64,000 bases of DNA from Sphingopyxis terrae subsp. terrae NBRC 15098 (GTDB lineage Bacteria > Pseudomonadota > Alphaproteobacteria > Sphingomonadales > Sphingomonadaceae). Below the pieces are notes generated by a model. That model had not been told where the DNA came from. It saw only the letters and a list, made by a program, of their open reading frames with translations, and searched no databases. This document shows positions 26,853 to 35,257 of the stretch, in pieces (positions within the stretch are counted from its first letter, which is position 1; each line of letters opens with the position of its first letter). Location: NCBI RefSeq assembly GCF_001598815.1, contig NZ_BCZQ01000012.1, positions 1 through 64,000 on the forward strand. The letters are read 5' to 3'. The translations under genes and the position numbers were made by a program.

Positions 26853-28819
26853 CAGAAGGCCCAGCGGACCCCGACATAGGCCGAGCGGCCCGCGGTGCCA
26901 TAGCCCGCCACGGTCTGATAATCGGTGTCGAACAGATTTTCGATGCGGCCATAGACTTCGATTCCGGCGACGAGCGGGTAGCTCGCGCGCAGATCGACCA
27001 GCCAATAATCGTCCAGCGTCACATTGTTCGCGCGATCATCGAAGCTCTTGCCGGCATAGCGCGCGGCGATCGACAGGTCGGCGCCGGTAAAAGCGCCGCC
27101 GGGCGCCCAGCCGAGTTCGGCATTGGCAAGATGCTTCGGGCGCCGCGCCAGCCGGTTGCCCTCGTAGACCGAACCGGGGGTGCGGTCGGTGGCGACAACG
27201 AGGCTGTAGTTGGCGCTGAAGCGCAGGCCCGGCGACAGCTGTACCGCGCCCTCGACCTCGACCCCCTGGGCGCGCGCGCGGTTGATATTGTCGTAAGTGC
27301 CGAAGGGACGGTTGCCCGTCGCGCAGATGGGGGGCAGGGGATTGGGACCGGCGGGACAGCTCACGAAATCGATAAGATTGCGCGTGTCGCGGCGATACCA
27401 GGCGATGTCGATGAACGCGAGCGGTGCGGCAGCGATGCGGACCCCGACTTCATAGGCGCGGGCGCGCTCGGGCTGCAGATCGGGATTGCCGTAGGCGCCT
27501 GCGGTATCCGAAAGCTGGAACAGCGTCGGCGCCTTGAAGCCTTCGCGATAGCTCGCGCGCAACGTGACATGATCGCCGAGCTTCTGCCCCGCATCGAAGG
27601 CGAGGCTCGTCGCGCCGCCGAAGTCGCGGTGATTGTCGCGGCGCACTCCCGCGGTCAGCGACAGCGTCTCGGTCGGCTTGCCGACGATCATGGCCCATAG
27701 TCCGGTGGTCGCGGTGCGGCCGCTGTCGCTCGAAAAGGCGTCGGCGGTCAGCGAGCGCGTCCATTCGCGTTCGGCGCCCGCGATCAGCCGCACTTGCTGT
27801 CCGCTTGCATTGCCCGCGGTCAGCCAGTCGATGCTGTACGAAAGACGTTCGCCGCGTCCGCGCGCCTTGAAGCTCGGATCGCTGCCCGCCGCCGGGTCGA
27901 AATTGTTGCGGTTGATGTCGGCAAAGCCGAACGCTAGCTTGTGCGAGAAGCCGGTCGTGCTGTCGTTGCCGCCCGGGCGGTGTTCGACCGAGGCGGCGGC
28001 ATAATGTTCGCGCGTCTTTTGATATTCGGCGGTGTCGCCGAAGCTGTAGGTCGGCGGCGCGAAGCCGTCGAGGTCGACGCGACTGTCGGCATAAAGGCCG
28101 AAGGCGCGGAAGGTCAGCGTATTGCCGATTTCGGTCCGGTTGGTGAGGTTGAGCGCATATTGGCGGTAGCCGTCGCGCTCGGTGCCCACCGCGGCATTGC
28201 TGATCCCGTCGGTGCGGACATAGCCGCCGCCGAGGCCGAATTGCGACGCGCCGAGGTCGGCGCGGAACTGGCCGTTGACCCGCGCCGTATCGCGCGCGCC
28301 ATATTCGGCGCCGATCCGGCCGCTCGTGCCGCCGCCGACCGCGTCGGGCTCGGTGGTCGAGATGGCGACGACCCCGCCGATCGCCTGGCTGCCCCACGGC
28401 AGGCTGTTTGCGCCGCGCAGCACCTCGATGCGGTCGATCGCGCCGAGCATCAGATTGGCGAAGTCGAAGCCGCCGCCCGGCGAGGAGGGGTCGCCGACGC
28501 GCACCCCGTCGATGACGACCAGCGTCTGCTCGCCCTCGGCGCCGCGGATGCGCACATTCGATACGCTGCCGAGGGTGCCATATTGGGTGATGCTGACCCC
28601 GGGCAGGCGCGCAATCAGATCGGCGGCGGTGCCGTTCTGGGCGCGGCGGATGGCGGCGGCGTCGATGACCGAGACCGAGGCATTGCTTTGGTCGGCGCCG
28701 AGCAGATCGCCAACGACGGTGATCGTCGAACCATCGGGATCAGCGTCCTGCGCCCATGCAGGCGAGGCCGCGGCAACCGCCACGAGCGACAAGGTGGATT
28801 TCCAGAAAAATGACTTCAC
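26852..28819 (-). CDS. btuB: TonB-dependent vitamin B12 receptor BtuB
   Basis: A 655-residue outer-membrane receptor. It has a signal peptide ending ASPAWAQ, a TonB box-like STITVVG, a plug domain (ADLIARLPGVSITQYG, SNVRIRGAEGEQTLVVIDGVRV, IDRIEVLRGANSLPWGSQAIGGVVAI) and a barrel ending in GVRWAF with a terminal phenylalanine. The start is GTG 28819 with GGAGG 5 nt upstream. It is the first gene of the btu operon and lies directly behind a cobalamin riboswitch, so it should be repressed when B12 is plentiful. Confidence 0.93.
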   Translation of the reverse strand: MKSFFWKSTLSLVAVAAASPAWAQDADPDGSTITVVGDLLGADQSNASVSVIDAAAIRRAQNGTAADLIARLPGVSITQYGTLGSVSNVRIRGAEGEQTLVVIDGVRVGDPSSPGGGFDFANLMLGAIDRIEVLRGANSLPWGSQAIGGVVAISTTEPDAVGGGTSGRIGAEYGARDTARVNGQFRADLGASQFGLGGGYVRTDGISNAAVGTERDGYRQYALNLTNRTEIGNTLTFRAFGLYADSRVDLDGFAPPTYSFGDTAEYQKTREHYAAASVEHRPGGNDSTTGFSHKLAFGFADINRNNFDPAAGSDPSFKARGRGERLSYSIDWLTAGNASGQQVRLIAGAEREWTRSLTADAFSSDSGRTATTGLWAMIVGKPTETLSLTAGVRRDNHRDFGGATSLAFDAGQKLGDHVTLRASYREGFKAPTLFQLSDTAGAYGNPDLQPERARAYEVGVRIAAAPLAFIDIAWYRRDTRNLIDFVSCPAGPNPLPPICATGNRPFGTYDNINRARAQGVEVEGAVQLSPGLRFSANYSLVVATDRTPGSVYEGNRLARRPKHLANAELGWAPGGAFTGADLSIAARYAGKSFDDRANNVTLDDYWLVDLRASYPLVAGIEVYGRIENLFDTDYQTVAGYGTAGRSAYVGVRWAF

Positions 28820-28830
28820 GAGTACCTCCA

Positions 28831-28852
28831 GCGTAACGGCTTGCCGTCACGC
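28831..28852 (-). promoter_or_regulatory. Hairpin next to the btuB ribosome binding site
   Basis: On the minus strand the arms GCGTGACGGC and GCCGTTACGC pair over 10 bp with one G-U and a two-base loop, ending 1 nt before the GGAGG of btuB. It lies between the riboswitch aptamer and the start codon, so it may be part of the expression platform. Confidence 0.55.
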
Positions 28853-28904
28853 GAGGATCCTCGCCTGCGCCCGGTACACCCCGCCCGCGTGCAGATAACG
28901 GCGA

Positions 28905-29082
28905 CGCCCTGGCAGGTCTCCTGGCTCGCCGGGTCAGCGGTGGGATGCGGCCTTCCCGGAAGACAAGCTTCCAGTGGCATGATTGCATCCACCTCGCCGG
29001 ACTACAGTTGCGGGGGCAGCGCCGGATCGACCGGTCTTCCCTTTTCATGCCTGTTTCCAGGCAACCCGAGGTCACGGTGCGG
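28905..29082 (-). promoter_or_regulatory. Cobalamin riboswitch
   Basis: The minus strand carries the conserved elements in the right order: AAAAGGGAA near 29040, TGCCCCCGCAACTGTA (29018-29003), GCCACTGG (28978-28971), GGGAAGGC, and the B12 box AGCCAGGAGACCTGCC (28926-28911). These match the adenosylcobalamin riboswitch consensus. It would sense cobalamin and repress btuB and the rest of the uptake operon. The 5' limit is approximate. Confidence 0.95.
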
Positions 29083-29153
29083 GCCGCTAGCAAAAGCGCG
29101 GCCGCGCTGCAATCGCCAATTCGCAGGCCGAGGTTGGACCGGCGCGCCGTGTT

Positions 29154-29546
29154 TCAGGTGAAGTCGGGGTTGGCCGCGGCCGGCTCGATAGCGGGCTCGG
29201 CCGGGACTTTCCTGTCGGCGGCGCCAGAATGGCGGCCGCGAACGGCCCGGGCAACGAGGAGGGTCGTGAGCGGCCAGACGATCGTATTGAACAGGTCCAT
29301 ACGCGTGTCGGGCCAGTTCCAGTTGCCGAGATTGATCCGGTCGAGCACTTCGTTGCCGCAGGCGGCGATGATGACGATGCCGAGCGGCAATATGTCATCG
29401 AGGCCCCGGCGCATCACGAGCGCGGTCGCGAGGAAGATGAGCATCCCCGCATGCAGGTGCAGCATCGCATCGGGGAGGCCCGTCGTCGCCCCGATATCGA
29501 GAATGAGGCCGTGATAATCGGCGGCGGCTTGCTGCAGAATTTGCAT
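29154..29546 (-). CDS. Small membrane protein of unknown function
   Basis: A 130-residue protein with three likely transmembrane segments (about 28-45, 52-66 and 85-102) and a hydrophilic Ala/Pro-rich tail. I do not recognise a family. ATG 29546 has AGAGA just upstream. It points the same way as the btu operon and ends about 70 nt before the riboswitch, so it is probably a separate transcription unit or is read through into the riboswitch leader. No function is proposed. Confidence 0.65.
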   Translation of the reverse strand: MQILQQAAADYHGLILDIGATTGLPDAMLHLHAGMLIFLATALVMRRGLDDILPLGIVIIAACGNEVLDRINLGNWNWPDTRMDLFNTIVWPLTTLLVARAVRGRHSGAADRKVPAEPAIEPAAANPDFT

Positions 29547-30071
29547 TGATCTCTTTCAAATTGCGCGGGATTTCGAATCGGGCCGCTGCCCTTTGGCGCG
29601 CGCTGCCTGAACCAGGCTTGTATGCATCGAGCTTGCGCGCATTGGCAGAAAAGTTGAAGGCCCCGCCGTCCGGCGGGGCCTTCGAGGCTGGTGCAATCCT
29701 ATCCACTGGAGGTGCCCGGCCCTTGTCCAAAACTCAATCTGCCATGAGATTTTTCACCGCTACAAATATTTGTCAACGAACGATAATTTATTTCGAGCCA
29801 AATTGGATGCTATTGTGCATTCGTCGATGGACGGGGATTCAGCATCGCTTGCCCTCATGCGGAAATGAATTCCGTTTCAATATACTATCTTTTTTTGCGA
29901 TCGCTGGCGTTGCTTTTGCCATGCCCTGCGAAGATTGAAATCCGCTGCGCGGCGAGTGGACGCCGCTTCGCGATATATCGATCGCAGCGCGGATAATGAC
30001 GCTAACCTTGACTTGCTGTGGGTTGCAATCGTTGGCGCTTCGACCGACATTGCTGCCTTAGGGAGCCGGGC
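29547..30071. other. AT-rich intergenic region upstream of selO
   Basis: About 525 nt without a convincing gene, including an unusually AT-rich stretch at 29740-29930. It holds a strong hairpin (29657-29682), a perfect 12-bp palindrome ACAAATATTTGT (29762-29773) and a TTGACA on the minus strand (29776-29771). A 130-codon ORF on the plus strand crosses the hairpin and has no protein-like features, so I did not annotate it. The selO promoter should lie in the right part. Confidence 0.5.
29657..29682 (-). terminator. Strong intrinsic-terminator-like hairpin
   Basis: The arms AAGGCCCCGCCG and CGGCGGGGCCTT form a perfect 12-bp stem with a two-base loop. On the minus strand it is followed by CAACTTTTC, a weak T-tract, so termination of a leftward transcript is favoured. 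No gene ends next to it on either strand, which points to a short untranslated RNA. Confidence 0.6.
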
Positions 30072-31535
30072 ATGGATTTTGCGTTCGACAATAGTTTTCA
30101 CGACGCGATGCCGGGCTTTTACGCGCCCGCGGAGGCGGCGAAGCCGTCGGCGCCGACGCTCTTGATCTTCAACCATGCGCTTGCCGACCGGTTGGGGATC
30201 GATGCGGCGGGCGTGAGCGATGCGCAGCTCGCCCGGATCTTTTCGGGCGAGGAAATGCCCGGCGGCGCCAACCCGCTGGCGCTCGCCTATGCGGGGCATC
30301 AGTTCGGGCATTTCTCGCCGCAACTGGGCGACGGCCGCGCGCTGCTGCTCGGCGAGATCGTCGCGCCCGACGGGGCGCGGTTCGACGTGCAGCTCAAAGG
30401 GTCGGGGCCGACGCCTTTTTCGCGCAACGGCGATGGCAAGGCGGCGATCGGCCCCGTGCTGCGCGAGTTCCTCGTGTCCGAGGCGATGGCGGCGATGGGC
30501 ATTGCGACGACGCGCGCGCTTGCCGCGGTGGCCACCGGCGATCGCGTCCAGCGCGAGCAGGCGCATCCCGGTGCCGTGCTGACGCGCATCGCGAGCAGCC
30601 ATATCCGCGTCGGCACCTTTCAGTTCTTCGCCGCGCATTTCGGCGCCGACCATGTCGCGCAATTGTCGGACTATGCCGTGCGCCGCCATTTTCCCGAGCT
30701 TGCCGAGGCGGCCAATCCGCATCTGGCGCTGCTCGACCGGGTGATCGGCCTGCAGTGCGATCTCGTCGCAAGCTGGCTTGGCGTCGGCTTCATCCACGGG
30801 GTGATGAACACCGACAATGTCGCGATCAGCGGCGAGACGATCGATTATGGCCCTTGCGCCTTCATGGACCGCTTCGCGGTGAACACGGTCTTCAGCTCGA
30901 TCGACGCGAATGAACGCTATTCCTATGGCCGCCAGCCGCAGATATTGCACTGGAACATGGCGCGCTTCGCCGAAGCACTGCTTCCGGCGATCCATGCGGT
31001 CGAGCCCGGCGATGTCGAAGAGGCGAAGGCGCTTGCCAACGCCATTCCCGAACGCTTTCGCATGGCCTGGTTCGCACGGATGCGCGCCAAGCTCGGGCTG
31101 ACGCAGCCGGGCGATGGCGATGCCGAGTTGATCGACGGCTTGTTTGATCAGCTCGAGACGCATCAGGTCGATTTCACGCTGTTCTTCCGCGCGCTCGCCA
31201 TGCTGCTTCGCGGCGAGGGCGATATGTTGCAGGCGCTGCTCCCGGCGCCCGACGCCATGGCGCCGTGGATCGCCGAGTGGTGGGCGCTGATCGAGCGCGA
31301 GCCCGCAGGGCCGCTCGAATGCGCCGACGCGATGGACGGGGTCAACCCGCTCTATATCCCGCGCAATCATCTGGTCGAGGCGGCGCTCGCCGACGCCGAG
31401 GCCGGCGATATGACGGCGTGGCGCGAACTGCTCGATGTCGTGCGCCAGCCTTTCGTGCCGCGCAGCGAATGGGAGGCGTTTGCCCGTCCGGCGCCCGAAG
31501 GCTTCGGACCCTATACGACCTTTTGCGGAACCTGA
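30072..31535 (+). CDS. selO: Protein adenylyltransferase SelO (YdiU)
   Basis: A 487-residue pseudokinase-fold enzyme that transfers AMP from ATP to protein Ser/Thr/Tyr residues, linked to redox stress in other bacteria. Family blocks are AYAGHQFGHFSPQLGDGRA, LKGSGPTPFSRNGDGKA, REFLVSEAM, TRIASSHIRVGTFQFF and the metal-binding GVMNTDNVAISGETIDYGPCAF. The protein ends EGFGPYTTFCGT with a cysteine near the end, as in SelO proteins. ATG 30072 has GGGAG upstream. Confidence 0.93.
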   Translation: MDFAFDNSFHDAMPGFYAPAEAAKPSAPTLLIFNHALADRLGIDAAGVSDAQLARIFSGEEMPGGANPLALAYAGHQFGHFSPQLGDGRALLLGEIVAPDGARFDVQLKGSGPTPFSRNGDGKAAIGPVLREFLVSEAMAAMGIATTRALAAVATGDRVQREQAHPGAVLTRIASSHIRVGTFQFFAAHFGADHVAQLSDYAVRRHFPELAEAANPHLALLDRVIGLQCDLVASWLGVGFIHGVMNTDNVAISGETIDYGPCAFMDRFAVNTVFSSIDANERYSYGRQPQILHWNMARFAEALLPAIHAVEPGDVEEAKALANAIPERFRMAWFARMRAKLGLTQPGDGDAELIDGLFDQLETHQVDFTLFFRALAMLLRGEGDMLQALLPAPDAMAPWIAEWWALIEREPAGPLECADAMDGVNPLYIPRNHLVEAALADAEAGDMTAWRELLDVVRQPFVPRSEWEAFARPAPEGFGPYTTFCGT

Positions 31536-31540
31536 CCGGC

Positions 31541-31572
31541 GTGCCGGGCGCTGTTGAGCGGTCGCCCGGCAC
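31541..31572 (+). terminator. Hairpin after selO
   Basis: The arms GTGCCGGGCG and CGCCCGGCAC form a perfect 10-bp stem with a 12-nt loop, starting 5 nt after the selO stop codon and followed by TTGCT. It lacks a real T-tract, so termination is probable rather than certain. Confidence 0.6.
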
Positions 31573-31611
31573 TTGCTAGAGCGGCCGCCAACCCAATCGA
31601 GGATCGCATCT

Positions 31612-32814
31612 TTGTCCCAGACTGAATCGGCGGCGACCAGCTCGCCCAAAATCACCGTGGTCGGTACCGGCTATGTCGGCATTTCGAACGCGGTGCTGCT
31701 CGCGCAGCGCAACCGCGTCGTCGCGCTCGATATCGATCAGCAGAAGGTCGATCTCATCAACGCCCGGACCTCGCCGATCGCCGATCCGGAGATCGAGGAG
31801 TATCTGGCGAACCGGCCGCTCGACCTGGTCGCGACGACCGACAAGCAGGACGCTTATCGCGACAGCGATTTCGTGATCGTCGCGACGCCGACCGACTATG
31901 ACCCGGACAATAATTATTTCAACACGAGCACGGTCGAAGCGGTCATCGCCGATGCGCTGGCGCTCGCGCCGCGCGCGCTGATCGTTATCAAATCGACGAT
32001 TCCGGTCGGCTTCACCGACCGCATGCGCGCCGAATTCGGCAGCGACAATATAGTCTTCTCACCCGAATTCCTGCGCGAAGGACGCGCGCTTTATGACAAT
32101 CTCTACCCCTCACGGATCATCGTCGGCGACACCAACCCGCGCGCCGCCGATTTCGCGCGGCTGCTCGAGCAGGCGTCGCTCAAGGACAAGACCGATGTGC
32201 TGCAGACGGGCAATACCGAGGCCGAGGCGATCAAGCTGTTCGCCAACACCTATCTTGCGATGCGCGTCGCCTTCTTCAACGAACTCGATACCTATGCCGC
32301 GATGCACGGTATCGACAGCCGACAGGTGATCGACGGGGTGGGGCTCGACCCCAGGATCGGGCAATTCTACAATAACCCGTCCTTCGGCTATGGCGGCTAT
32401 TGCCTGCCCAAGGATACCAAGCAGCTGCTTGCCAATTATCAGGATGTGCCGCAGAATTTGATCCAGGCGATCGTCGCATCGAACACCACGCGCAAGGATT
32501 TCATCGCCGCCGAGGTCGTGCGCCGCAAACCGCGTGTCGTCGGCATCCACCGGCTTGCAATGAAGGCGGGATCCGACAATTTCCGCGCGAGCAGCATCCT
32601 GGGCGTGATGAAGCGCGTCAAGGCCAAGGGGATCGAGGTTATCGTCTATGAACCGCTGATCGAGGAGGATCGGCTGTTCAACTCGCGGGTCGTGCGCGAT
32701 CTTGATGCCTTCAAGGCCGAGGCCGACGTGATCATCGCCAATCGCGTCGCCGACGAACTCGCCGATGTGGCCGACAAGGTCTACAGCCGCGATCTGTTCG
32801 GCGCCGATAGCTGA
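31612..32814 (+). CDS. ugd: UDP-glucose 6-dehydrogenase
   Basis: Oxidises UDP-Glc to UDP-GlcA with two NAD+. The 400-residue protein follows the short E. coli Ugd type almost block by block: [79 protein letters not shown], the catalytic cysteine in [13 protein letters not shown], and [10 protein letters not shown]-like [10 protein letters not shown] chose TTG 31612, with GAGG 8 nt upstream; a TTG at 31573 directly abuts the preceding hairpin. It probably supplies UDP-GlcA to the polysaccharide locus and to the GlcA 4-epimerase. Confidence 0.92.
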   Translation: MSQTESAATSSPKITVVGTGYVGISNAVLLAQRNRVVALDIDQQKVDLINARTSPIADPEIEEYLANRPLDLVATTDKQDAYRDSDFVIVATPTDYDPDNNYFNTSTVEAVIADALALAPRALIVIKSTIPVGFTDRMRAEFGSDNIVFSPEFLREGRALYDNLYPSRIIVGDTNPRAADFARLLEQASLKDKTDVLQTGNTEAEAIKLFANTYLAMRVAFFNELDTYAAMHGIDSRQVIDGVGLDPRIGQFYNNPSFGYGGYCLPKDTKQLLANYQDVPQNLIQAIVASNTTRKDFIAAEVVRRKPRVVGIHRLAMKAGSDNFRASSILGVMKRVKAKGIEVIVYEPLIEEDRLFNSRVVRDLDAFKAEADVIIANRVADELADVADKVYSRDLFGADS

Positions 32815-32920
32815 GCGGTTGCCACGGGGCCGCCTTTTCGACGGACCGAGCCGGTTTCCCCGAAAACCGGGTTGCGTGCGTGCGGCGGGCAAGCCACAAG
32901 TGCGCATCGGTTGTGGACAG

Positions 32921-35257
32921 ATGGCCAGCGAAAAAAAGCGTCACGAATTGAACGGCTTTGGCGTCGATGCTCGGCGGCGGTGGGGACTATTGTCCGCGTC
33001 GCTGCTCTCGCTCGCCTGCGCCCATGCGGTCGCGGCGCAGGAGCGCGAACCGGCCGCGCCGCCGGCAGAAGAGGCCGCGACCGCGGAGCCCGCCGCGGCC
33101 GATACGCCGGCTCCCGGCGATGATACCCCGATCGCGAGCCCGTCGCCGCCGCCCGAGGGCGCGGTCTTGCCCGAGGTGGCGCCGATCATTCCCGATGACG
33201 AATTCAAGAAGGCGATTCCTCCGATCAGTGCGGAGGACGATCCCGAGCTCGACAAGCCGCTCGAATCGATCGCCGATTTCGAAAAGCGCGTCGCCGATGC
33301 GGCGAAGCAGAAGGCGAACGGTACCGCCGACGCCGTGCCGCAGGTCGATGGCACGCCCGTTCCCGCGCTCGCCGACGGGCAGACGGTCGAGCCGATCGGC
33401 GATGCGCCGATAACCGATACCGAGCTCGCCGCGCCCTTGCCGCCGCTCGAAAGCTTTGACGTTCAGCCGGTCCAGTTCGTCGATGCCGAGCCCGAGGGCG
33501 AGAACCGGCAGGTCGCCTATTCGGTGCAGGTCAATGGTCTTGCCGCAGCCGACGACAGCACCGATGCCGACCTCTCCGGGTTGTTCGGCGACCTGTCGGC
33601 GCTCTATGACGGCGATGGCAAGGCCGACAATTTCGCGATGCTGCGCGCCCGGCTGAGCAATGATGCGGAGCTGATGCAGCGCATCTTGTCGTCCGAAGGC
33701 TATTATGACGGCAGCGTCGATACGCGTATCGATCGCGCCGGCCGCGAGCGCGGGCAGCCGGTTTCAGCGGTGATCGATGTAAAGCCGGGTCCGCGCTACA
33801 GCTTTTCGGACATCATCCTCGATGCCAAGCCGACGGTGCCGCCGGGGCTGATCGCCGACAATTTCCCGCTCGCTATCGGCGAGCCGATCGTCGCCGAACG
33901 GGTTCAGGGCGCCGAAGCGGCGATCTCGCTCAAACTTCCCGAGGAAGGCTATCCCTTTGCCAAGGTCGGCCAGCGCGACATCCTGCTCGATGGCGACAAG
34001 GCAACGGGCGTCTACACGCTGCCGATCAACATCGGCCCGCGCGCCCGTTTCGGCGGCTTTGCGAGTAGCGGCGAGGAGGCCTTTGGCGCCGACCATGTCG
34101 CGATCATGGCACGGTTCAAGCGCGGCGATCTCTACGACAGCCGCAAGGTCGACGATCTGCGGCAGGCGCTGGTCGCCACCGGCCTGTTCGCGACCGTGTC
34201 GGTCGAGCCGCAGGCGACGGGCGAGAGCGCGGGCGACGATACCGAATATGTGACGATGCTGGTCAACCAGCAGGCGGGACCGCCGCGCACGCTCGCCGCC
34301 AGTGCCGGCTATGGCACCGGCGAGGGAATCCGCGTCGAAGGAAGCTGGACCCACCGCAATCTTTTCCCGCCTGAAGGCGCGTTGATCGTGCGCGGCGTCG
34401 CGGGGACGCAGGAGCAGGGGCTGGGGGTCACCTTCCGCCGGTCGAATGCGGGGCGGCGGGATCGCACCTTTGAACTGGTCGGTGAGGCGACGCGGAGCAA
34501 TTATAACGCGTTCGAGGCGCTGACGGGGCGCATTGCGGCGCGGGTCAGCTATGACTCGACGCCGATCTGGCAGAAAAAGCTGACCTATGCCTATGGCGTG
34601 CAGCTTATCGCGACGAGCGAGGATGATTACAGTTTCCTGCTCGCCGATCGCGAACGCGACCTATATTATATCGTCGGCCTGACCGGACAGATCGGGATCG
34701 ATCGCACCGACAGCCTGCTCGATCCGACCAAGGGATTTCGCGTCACCACGCTGATCGAGCCCGAAGGATCGATGAGCGGGCGCTTCTCGCCCTATGCGCG
34801 CGCGCGCGTCGATGTCAGCGGCTATTATCCGGTGGCCGAGAATATCGTGCTCGCGGGCCGCTTGCGCGTCGGTTCGATCCTCGGCGCCGCGCGCGAGCGG
34901 CTGGCGCCGTCGCGGCGCTTCTACGCCGGCGGCGGCGGTTCGGTGCGCGGCTTCGGCTATCAACAGCTTGGTCCCAAGGATCCCAACAACGACCCGATCG
35001 GCGGGCGCAGCGTCAACGAAGCCGCGTTCGAGGCGCGCTACCGGTTCGGTAATTTCGGGATCGTCGGCTTCGTCGATGCAGGGCAGGTCTATACCGGATC
35101 GACCCCCGATTTTTCGAATATGCGCTTCGGCGCCGGTATCGGCGGCCGTTTTTACACCAATTTCGGCCCGATGCGGCTTGACGTCGCGACGCCGATCGAT
35201 CGCAAGCCCGGTGAATCGCGGCTCAGCGTCTATGTCTCGATCGGGCAGGCTTTCTGA
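32921..35257 (+). CDS. tamA: TamA-like Omp85 outer-membrane assembly factor
   Basis: A 778-residue BamA/TamA-family protein that inserts outer-membrane proteins together with TamB. It has a signal peptide (LLSASLLSLACAHAVAAQ), then about 180 residues rich in Pro, Ala, Asp and Glu, POTRA-like domains (about 230-480; ILSSEGYYDGSVDTRI, FSDIILDAKP) and a C-terminal 16-strand-type barrel with RFYAGGGGSVRGFGYQQLGPKDPNN, the conserved (V/I)RG(F/Y) loop, ending in GQAF. ATG 32921 follows GGACAG. It shares one base with tamB (TGATG). Confidence 0.9.
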   Translation: MASEKKRHELNGFGVDARRRWGLLSASLLSLACAHAVAAQEREPAAPPAEEAATAEPAAADTPAPGDDTPIASPSPPPEGAVLPEVAPIIPDDEFKKAIPPISAEDDPELDKPLESIADFEKRVADAAKQKANGTADAVPQVDGTPVPALADGQTVEPIGDAPITDTELAAPLPPLESFDVQPVQFVDAEPEGENRQVAYSVQVNGLAAADDSTDADLSGLFGDLSALYDGDGKADNFAMLRARLSNDAELMQRILSSEGYYDGSVDTRIDRAGRERGQPVSAVIDVKPGPRYSFSDIILDAKPTVPPGLIADNFPLAIGEPIVAERVQGAEAAISLKLPEEGYPFAKVGQRDILLDGDKATGVYTLPINIGPRARFGGFASSGEEAFGADHVAIMARFKRGDLYDSRKVDDLRQALVATGLFATVSVEPQATGESAGDDTEYVTMLVNQQAGPPRTLAASAGYGTGEGIRVEGSWTHRNLFPPEGALIVRGVAGTQEQGLGVTFRRSNAGRRDRTFELVGEATRSNYNAFEALTGRIAARVSYDSTPIWQKKLTYAYGVQLIATSEDDYSFLLADRERDLYYIVGLTGQIGIDRTDSLLDPTKGFRVTTLIEPEGSMSGRFSPYARARVDVSGYYPVAENIVLAGRLRVGSILGAARERLAPSRRFYAGGGGSVRGFGYQQLGPKDPNNDPIGGRSVNEAAFEARYRFGNFGIVGFVDAGQVYTGSTPDFSNMRFGAGIGGRFYTNFGPMRLDVATPIDRKPGESRLSVYVSIGQAF

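Noticed and set aside
29568-29579. tRNA T-loop-like GGATTTCGAATC
   Set aside because: The stem is a short self-complementary run, and no acceptor, anticodon or D-arm can be built around it.
29546-29938. Plus-strand ORF of 130 codons in the gap before selO
   Set aside because: It crosses the strong hairpin and an AT-rich stretch, has no protein-like composition or ribosome site, and overlaps the divergent start of the small membrane protein gene.
29877-31655. 592-codon minus-strand ORF opposite selO
   Set aside because: Shadow frame of selO, whose family motifs are unambiguous.
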